Shown here in pieces: positions 59,677 to 64,000 of a stretch of 64,000 nucleotides of DNA. The notes beneath the pieces are model-generated. The model made no database searches. It saw nothing but the letters and a program-made list of their open reading frames with translations, and had not been told where the DNA came from. Source of the DNA: Enterobacter kobei (GTDB lineage Bacteria > Pseudomonadota > Gammaproteobacteria > Enterobacterales > Enterobacteriaceae); the NCBI RefSeq assembly GCF_018323985.1, contig NZ_AP024590.1:2976001-3040000 (forward strand), read 5' to 3'. Every line of letters starts with the position of its first letter. Position 1 is the stretch's first letter. A program made the position numbers and the translations under genes.

Positions 59677-61773
59677 ATGACTTTACCGGCAGACTATTAT
59701 CAGCGCCTGTACGCAGGCGTGCTGGGGAAATTAATCGGCGTCTATCTGGGACGCCCGTTTGAAGGCTGGCGCTATCAGGAGATCGTCGACCGGCTCGGCC
59801 ACGTCGATTACTACGTGCATGATAAATTCGACCGCCCGCTGGTAGTGGCGGATGACGACGTGGCCGGTACCTTTACCTTTATCCGCGCGCTGGAGGATTA
59901 TGGTCTCGCGGATACCCTCACTGCGGAACATATTGGCCAGTGCTGGCTGAACTACATTATCGATAAGCGCACCATTTTATGGTGGGGCGGCAACGGGAAT
60001 TCAACCGAGCAGACGGCCTGGCTTAACCTCAAAAAAGGCATTCCCGCCCCGTTAAGCGGAGCGGCATCTACCAATGGCAAAATCATCGCCGAACAAATTG
60101 GCTCCCAGATATTTATTGATGGCTGGGCGCTGGTCGCGCCGGGCCAGCCTGCTCTTGCGGCATCCTTAGCGCAAAAAGCCGCCAGCGTCAGTCATGATGG
60201 CGAAGCGGTATGGGCGGCGATGCTGTGGGCGGCGATGGAAGCGCAGGCCTTTGTTTGTGACGATATTCAGCAGTTGCTGGAGGTGGGGCTGTCGTTTATC
60301 CCTGAGGAGTGCGAAATAGCCCATATGCTCGCCGACGTTCGCCGCTGGCAGCGGGAGGACGGCGACTGGCATCTTACGCGGGAGAAGATCGATGCGCAGT
60401 ACGGCTATGACAGCTACCCAGGCAACTGCCCGATGGTGCCCAATCACGCCCTAATGATCATGGCGATGCTTTATGCGCCCGATAATTTTCAGCAGGCGCA
60501 GTGCATTATCAATACCTCGGGCCGGGATACCGACTGCAACGCCGGTAATGTCGGCTGTCTGTCGGGGATCATGACCGGGCTGGCCGGCATTGACGCGGGG
60601 CCGGACTGGCGCGGGCCACTGGCGGATCGTCTGCTCATCTCCTCGGCGGACGGCGGTTTTTCCATTAATAACGCCGTGCGCATTACAGACTATCTGTACG
60701 ATCTGGCCCACCAGCTCGCCGGACTGCCGCGCCCTGCGCCCCGTAAAGATGGCGCCCCGTTTCACTTCTCGCTGCCGGGCAGCGTACAGGGTTTCCGCTC
60801 CCTGTCGCCGTCGGTGCGGGTCAGCAATGCGGCGTATCAGGGGCGAAATATGCTGTGTCTGGACTACCCCGCCCTGCCACCGGATGCGCCTGCCTGCGTG
60901 ACTACCCTCACCTTTTCGCCGCCGGAAGTGGCCGATATGCTGAGCTACGCCAGTTACGATCTGATGGCGACGCCGCTGGTTTATCCCGGTCAACAATTAC
61001 AGGCCACGCTGTTTGCCCCGCCGGATAACCGGCAGATCGTCACGGTGCGACTTTGCTACCGGGTCTACGATGAAAACAGTGAACTGCACTGTTATTACGG
61101 CGATGCGCAGCCGTTGCCGCCGGGAGGCGGGATCACGCTGACCATGACGTTGCCGGACTGCCACGGTCAGCCCATTGCCGAAGTGGGCGTGGCGCTGGCG
61201 GCCTTCTCTGCCGGACGCGTGCTGATGGATACCCTGCGCTGGGACGGCACGCCGCATCTGACGCTGCGCAAACCCGCCGGCAAAAGCGATTTCTGGTGGC
61301 GCGCCTGGGTAAACGGCGCGGATTTACTCTCGCGGCACTATCCCGATCGTTTCCGCATCTCCAGTGAACGGGATGAAGGGCTTTTGATCCACGGCACACG
61401 CGAGTGGCGCGACTACCGCATCCAGTGCGATCTCACCCTGCATCTGGGCGACTACGGCGGCCTGGCATTTCGCTTTCAGGGGATGCGCCGTTATTACGCC
61501 GCGCGCCTCACCGCGGATGAAAAGCTCCAGCTGATAAGGGTGCGTGACGATACGCTAACGGTGCTGGCCGAAGCGCCGCTGGCGAACGTTGTCGAGCGCG
61601 AGATCGCTTTTGATATTCGCCTGCAGGGCACGCTGATTGAGGCAACGGTGGATAACCTCCGGCTTCGCGTGATCGATGACGACGCCGGGGCGTTGGCCGA
61701 TGGCGGCTGCGGCCTGTTGGTGTGTGCCGGTGCCATCTCCAGCGCGGCGATGCATATCTCTCCAGTCCATTAA
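59677..61773 (+). CDS. ADP-ribosylglycohydrolase-family protein with C-terminal jelly-roll domain
   Basis: Protein of 698 residues. The N-terminal 350 belong to the ADP-ribosylglycohydrolase (DraG/ARH) fold: GVLGKLIGVYLGRPFEGW at the start, the metal-binding ADDDVAGT at 58-65, and GRDTDCNAGNVGCLSG with D284 and D286. Metal-ligand positions are all occupied, so it could be active. The remaining half has a linker and then a concanavalin/LamG-like domain (EWRDYRIQCDLTLHLGDYGGLAFRFQ near 569-594). Such fusions occur next to sugar-catabolic genes, where the ARH-type domain may act on a glycoside other than ADP-ribose. There is no signal peptide. It is followed by a hairpin and the second LacI gene. 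Confidence 0.88.
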   Translation: MTLPADYYQRLYAGVLGKLIGVYLGRPFEGWRYQEIVDRLGHVDYYVHDKFDRPLVVADDDVAGTFTFIRALEDYGLADTLTAEHIGQCWLNYIIDKRTILWWGGNGNSTEQTAWLNLKKGIPAPLSGAASTNGKIIAEQIGSQIFIDGWALVAPGQPALAASLAQKAASVSHDGEAVWAAMLWAAMEAQAFVCDDIQQLLEVGLSFIPEECEIAHMLADVRRWQREDGDWHLTREKIDAQYGYDSYPGNCPMVPNHALMIMAMLYAPDNFQQAQCIINTSGRDTDCNAGNVGCLSGIMTGLAGIDAGPDWRGPLADRLLISSADGGFSINNAVRITDYLYDLAHQLAGLPRPAPRKDGAPFHFSLPGSVQGFRSLSPSVRVSNAAYQGRNMLCLDYPALPPDAPACVTTLTFSPPEVADMLSYASYDLMATPLVYPGQQLQATLFAPPDNRQIVTVRLCYRVYDENSELHCYYGDAQPLPPGGGITLTMTLPDCHGQPIAEVGVALAAFSAGRVLMDTLRWDGTPHLTLRKPAGKSDFWWRAWVNGADLLSRHYPDRFRISSERDEGLLIHGTREWRDYRIQCDLTLHLGDYGGLAFRFQGMRRYYAARLTADEKLQLIRVRDDTLTVLAEAPLANVVEREIAFDIRLQGTLIEATVDNLRLRVIDDDAGALADGGCGLLVCAGAISSAAMHISPVH

Positions 61774-61784
61774 TTTACCTTTTA

Positions 61785-61810
61785 CCCGGCGGAAAGCGTA
61801 TTTCGCCGGG
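61785..61810. terminator. Hairpin after the ADP-ribosylglycohydrolase gene
   Basis: The stem CCCGGCG-x-AAA with TTTCGCCGGG starts 12 bases past the stop. It lacks a T-run and could equally be a REP-like element. Confidence 0.55.
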
Positions 61811-61939
61811 GAATCATTGCTTGCCGGTCAGGCTGACCTGAGTGATACATTTCATTAATTAACCACGTAGTGTTTGTCTTTCCCGGCTTCACTCCCGTAA
61901 GATGAACAATGTAACTCTATTAATGGAACTTGTAAGGTT

Positions 61940-62932
61940 ATGTCCCCTACCATCTATGATATTGCGCGCGTGGCAGGCGTGTCTAAATCTACCGTATCGC
62001 GGGTGCTGAATAAGAAAACCAATATTTCGCCGCAGGCGCGGGATAAGGTACTGAAGGCCATGAGCGAGCTAAATTATCATCCTAATAAAGCCGCCCGCGC
62101 ACTCACCTCTTCCGGCTTTGACGCCATTATGGTTATTTATACCCGCCCGACAAAAACCACTGCCGGTAATCCTTATTTCTCGGAAGCCTTACATGCCATT
62201 ACCGCAAAAGCAGAAGAGGAAGGGTTTGATGTTATATTGCAGACATCATTAAGCCCAGCCGATGAACTGCAAAAATGCGAAAGCAAAATCATGCAGAAGA
62301 TGATCAAGGGCATTATTATGCTCAGCTCCCCGGCGAATGAATTATTTCTGGCTCAGCTCGACAAGCATGGTATTCCGGTGGTGGTGATCGGCAAAGTCGA
62401 AGGCCAGTATGCGAATGTGTACTCGGTGGACACCGATAATTATCAGGATAGCGTGGCCATTACCAACGCGTTAATCAAAGACGGCCATAAAAATATCGCC
62501 TGTCTGCATGCCCCGCTGAGCTATCACGTGTCTGTCGATCGGGTGAACGGCTACAAAGCCAGTTTGCAGGCCAGCCAGTTGCCGCTGCGTGAGGAATGGA
62601 TCATTGATGGTGGCTATATGCAGGAGAGCGCTCTGGACGCCGCCCGCGCCCTGCTGAGCCTGCCGACGCTGCCCGACGCGGTATTTGCCACCGACAGCCT
62701 GAAGCTGATGAGCGTCTATCGCGCCGCGGCAGAAAAAAACATCCGCATCCCACAGCAGTTGACTGTGGTGGGCTACCTCAACGAAACGCTCTCTTTTATT
62801 CTCAACCCGCCGCCCGGCGGCATTGACGTACCATCCCAGGAGCTGGGCGCACAGAGCTTTGATCTGATCTTTAAGCTGATTTCCGGCAAAAAATGTCCGC
62901 GTAACGTGATCGTGGAAACGACGATTATCTGA
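61940..62932 (+). CDS. LacI-family transcriptional regulator 2
   Basis: Regulator of 330 residues. The N-terminal helix-turn-helix is IYDIARVAGVSKSTVSRVLN (residues 5-24), then the hinge NYHPNKAARALTSSG and a ribose-binding-like effector domain with GHKNIACLHAPLSYHVSVDRVNGY (residues 182-206) and PDAVFATDSLKL. The ligand is unknown. It converges with ompG, 51 bases away. In E. coli ompG also neighbours a LacI-type gene (ycjW), so this regulator and OmpG may have travelled as a pair; direct orthology to YcjW is not claimed. The leader CTTGTAAGGTT gives a TAAGG ribosome site. Confidence 0.9.
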   Translation: MSPTIYDIARVAGVSKSTVSRVLNKKTNISPQARDKVLKAMSELNYHPNKAARALTSSGFDAIMVIYTRPTKTTAGNPYFSEALHAITAKAEEEGFDVILQTSLSPADELQKCESKIMQKMIKGIIMLSSPANELFLAQLDKHGIPVVVIGKVEGQYANVYSVDTDNYQDSVAITNALIKDGHKNIACLHAPLSYHVSVDRVNGYKASLQASQLPLREEWIIDGGYMQESALDAARALLSLPTLPDAVFATDSLKLMSVYRAAAEKNIRIPQQLTVVGYLNETLSFILNPPPGGIDVPSQELGAQSFDLIFKLISGKKCPRNVIVETTII

Positions 62933-62948
62933 GGGCAGGTAATGAAAA

Positions 62949-62970
62949 GAGTGGCACAGGCGTGCCACTC
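62949..62970 (-). terminator. Terminator after ompG
   Basis: A 9-base perfect stem GAGTGGCAC/GTGCCACTC with loop AGGC, and AAAA at 62945-62948, gives a U-run in the minus-strand transcript. It closes ompG and may also serve the convergent regulator. Confidence 0.85.
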
Positions 62971-62983
62971 CTGGCGCTATCTT

Positions 62984-63895
62984 TTAAAACGCGTAGTTAA
63001 AGCCGACACCGACGTAGTGGAACTTGTCGTCGCTACCTTCGTCATGGTGCTGCCATTCAAACGCATAGTCCAGCGTCATGGACAGGCCGTTCTGGAAATC
63101 ATAGGCGTACAGCATACCCAGACGGTTCATGTCGTGATCTTCGCGGGTAATATCATCCTGCCAGTCCCAGTTTGACCAGCGGTCGAGGTCAATACGGGTG
63201 TAAGGCGTTAAGGTGGTATTGCCTAATGCGATGGGGAAATAAGCACGGATTTGCTGGGTGGAGAACTCACCGTTGTTACGTCCGCTGTCCATGTTAAAAC
63301 CACGCTCCAGATAGTAGTTCGCCACTACCGAGAAGGTATCGTTGATTTTATACGTAAAGCCGGTTTCCGTTTCCACGCGGCTGTCGGAATAACCGGTAGC
63401 GCTAAGATCGTTAGCAAACTGGTAAAGCGCCAGCCAGCCGCCAAAACTCCAGGCGTCATTGAGCTTGAGGTTCCAGTCCGGCGCGATTTTCCAGCGCTGC
63501 ATATTCGCTGTACCAGCATCCTCATTATGCTCATCCTTGAAGTGATAACCATAATTCCGGAAGCCGCCGGTCAGGCCGAGGGAGACGTCTTCCTGGTTGA
63601 TAAACTGGTAGTGAATTTCCAGTTCCGGACGGTCAAACCAGGTGCCACGCGTACCGCCGCTGTAGTCCACCGGGCCTTCCTGATAATAGGCCACCGCCAC
63701 GCGCCATGGGCCTTTAGAGGCATTGAACCAGACCGACGGTTCATACAGCCCGTCCATGTCCTCCCCCTGGCCTTCGACGTTTTCACTTTCATACATGGCA
63801 CCAATATTAAACTGCCAGTCATTATTTTCGGCAGCCTGCGCGCAGCTCATCCCGGCGCACAGGATCAGTGCGGCACGGCTCAGTAAAATGTTCAT
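62984..63895 (-). CDS. ompG: Monomeric outer-membrane porin OmpG
   Basis: Wide, monomeric 14-strand beta-barrel porin that admits oligosaccharides. It has 303 residues, close to the 301 of E. coli OmpG. The signal peptide MNILLSRAALILCAGMSCAQA is followed by ENNDWQFNIGAMYE. Conserved barrel segments include GEDMDGLYEPSVWFN, YYQEGPVDYSGGTRGTWFDR, TGGFRNYGYHFKDE, YYLERGFNMD and DRWSNWDWQDDI, ending in the sorting signal GVGFNYAF with terminal phenylalanine. ATG 63895 is chosen because AAGGA lies 6 bases ahead; ATG 63901 abuts the site. In E. coli ompG sits with the ycj sugar cluster; here it ends a different sugar locus. Confidence 0.95.
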   Translation of the reverse strand: MNILLSRAALILCAGMSCAQAAENNDWQFNIGAMYESENVEGQGEDMDGLYEPSVWFNASKGPWRVAVAYYQEGPVDYSGGTRGTWFDRPELEIHYQFINQEDVSLGLTGGFRNYGYHFKDEHNEDAGTANMQRWKIAPDWNLKLNDAWSFGGWLALYQFANDLSATGYSDSRVETETGFTYKINDTFSVVANYYLERGFNMDSGRNNGEFSTQQIRAYFPIALGNTTLTPYTRIDLDRWSNWDWQDDITREDHDMNRLGMLYAYDFQNGLSMTLDYAFEWQHHDEGSDDKFHYVGVGFNYAF

Positions 63896-64000
63896 TTTCA
63901 TTCCTTAGAAAAATAAAAATGGCAAGCCGGAGTAACCTATCCGGCGATATATTTATAAACTTCCGTGATCGTTTAAATAGCCTGTTCTGTTTCCGCGTCA

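Noticed and set aside
62984..63895. KdgM-type oligogalacturonate porin
   Set aside because: The length and barrel segments match OmpG far better than the shorter 12-strand KdgM proteins.
1..64000. CRISPR array or phage-type repeats
   Set aside because: The repeated elements found are REP/BIME units with palindromic cores, not regularly spaced direct repeats with unique spacers.
1..64000. Insertion sequences, integrases or attachment sites at the edges of the accessory locus
   Set aside because: No transposase or integrase frame, terminal inverted repeat or tRNA was seen near 51.7 kb. The right edge lies outside the window.

Overview
This window is chromosomal DNA from a member of the Enterobacteriaceae. 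Most proteins align from memory, end to end, with Escherichia coli K-12 proteins. The gene order also follows the E. coli hcp-to-ybiU stretch: hcp-hcr, poxB-ltaE-ybjT-ybjS, amiD-ybjQ-ybjP, art, rlmC, pot, ybjN-rimK-nfsA, grxA, ybjM, ybjL, rybB, ybjJ, mdfA, ybjG, deoR, dacC, gstB, yliI, bssR, rimO, gsi, moeAB, fsaA, ybiY-pflF, ybiV, ybiU. The base composition looks moderately GC-rich and REP/BIME repeats are frequent. Several E. coli genes are missing and others are inserted, so this is a related genus (Enterobacter, Lelliottia, Leclercia, Kosakonia or similar). I cannot fix the genus by eye.

Region by region. 1-9.7 kb: nitrosative-stress and redox genes (hcp 5'-truncated by the window edge, hcr), a DoxX-like membrane protein, pyruvate oxidase with threonine aldolase and two NAD(P)-fold proteins, then a peptidoglycan amidase lipoprotein. 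9.8-14.3 kb: ybjP and the arginine ABC transporter artPIQM plus artJ. 14.4-23.8 kb: rRNA methyltransferase rlmC, ybjO, the putrescine transporter potFGHI, ybjN-rimK-nfsA, grxA and ybjM. 24-32 kb: the transporter ybjL, the sigma-E sRNA rybB, two genes not in the E. coli order (an unknown membrane protein and a DUF1264 lipoprotein), two MFS exporters, ybjG and deoR. 32-45 kb: dacC, gstB, yliI, bssR, rimO, the glutathione importer gsiABCD (without iaaA) and moeAB. 45-51.7 kb: fsaA, the glycyl-radical pair ybiY-pflF, ybiV and ybiU. These four transcription units share an identical 14-base half of an inverted-repeat operator.

51.7-63.9 kb is accessory and is the most interesting part. Two LacI-type regulators bracket an ACS-family sugar-acid-type MFS transporter, a GH31 glycosidase, an 867-residue beta-sandwich plus barrel-like protein of unknown function without a signal peptide, an ADP-ribosylglycohydrolase-family protein fused to a concanavalin-like domain, and the wide monomeric porin OmpG. 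Together they look like an uptake and breakdown route for an unidentified oligosaccharide or glycoside: entry by OmpG, inner-membrane uptake by the MFS protein, cytoplasmic cleavage by the GH31 enzyme and the two unusual proteins. That assignment is inference from gene content and arrangement.

No tRNA, rRNA, CRISPR array, insertion sequence or prophage was recognised.
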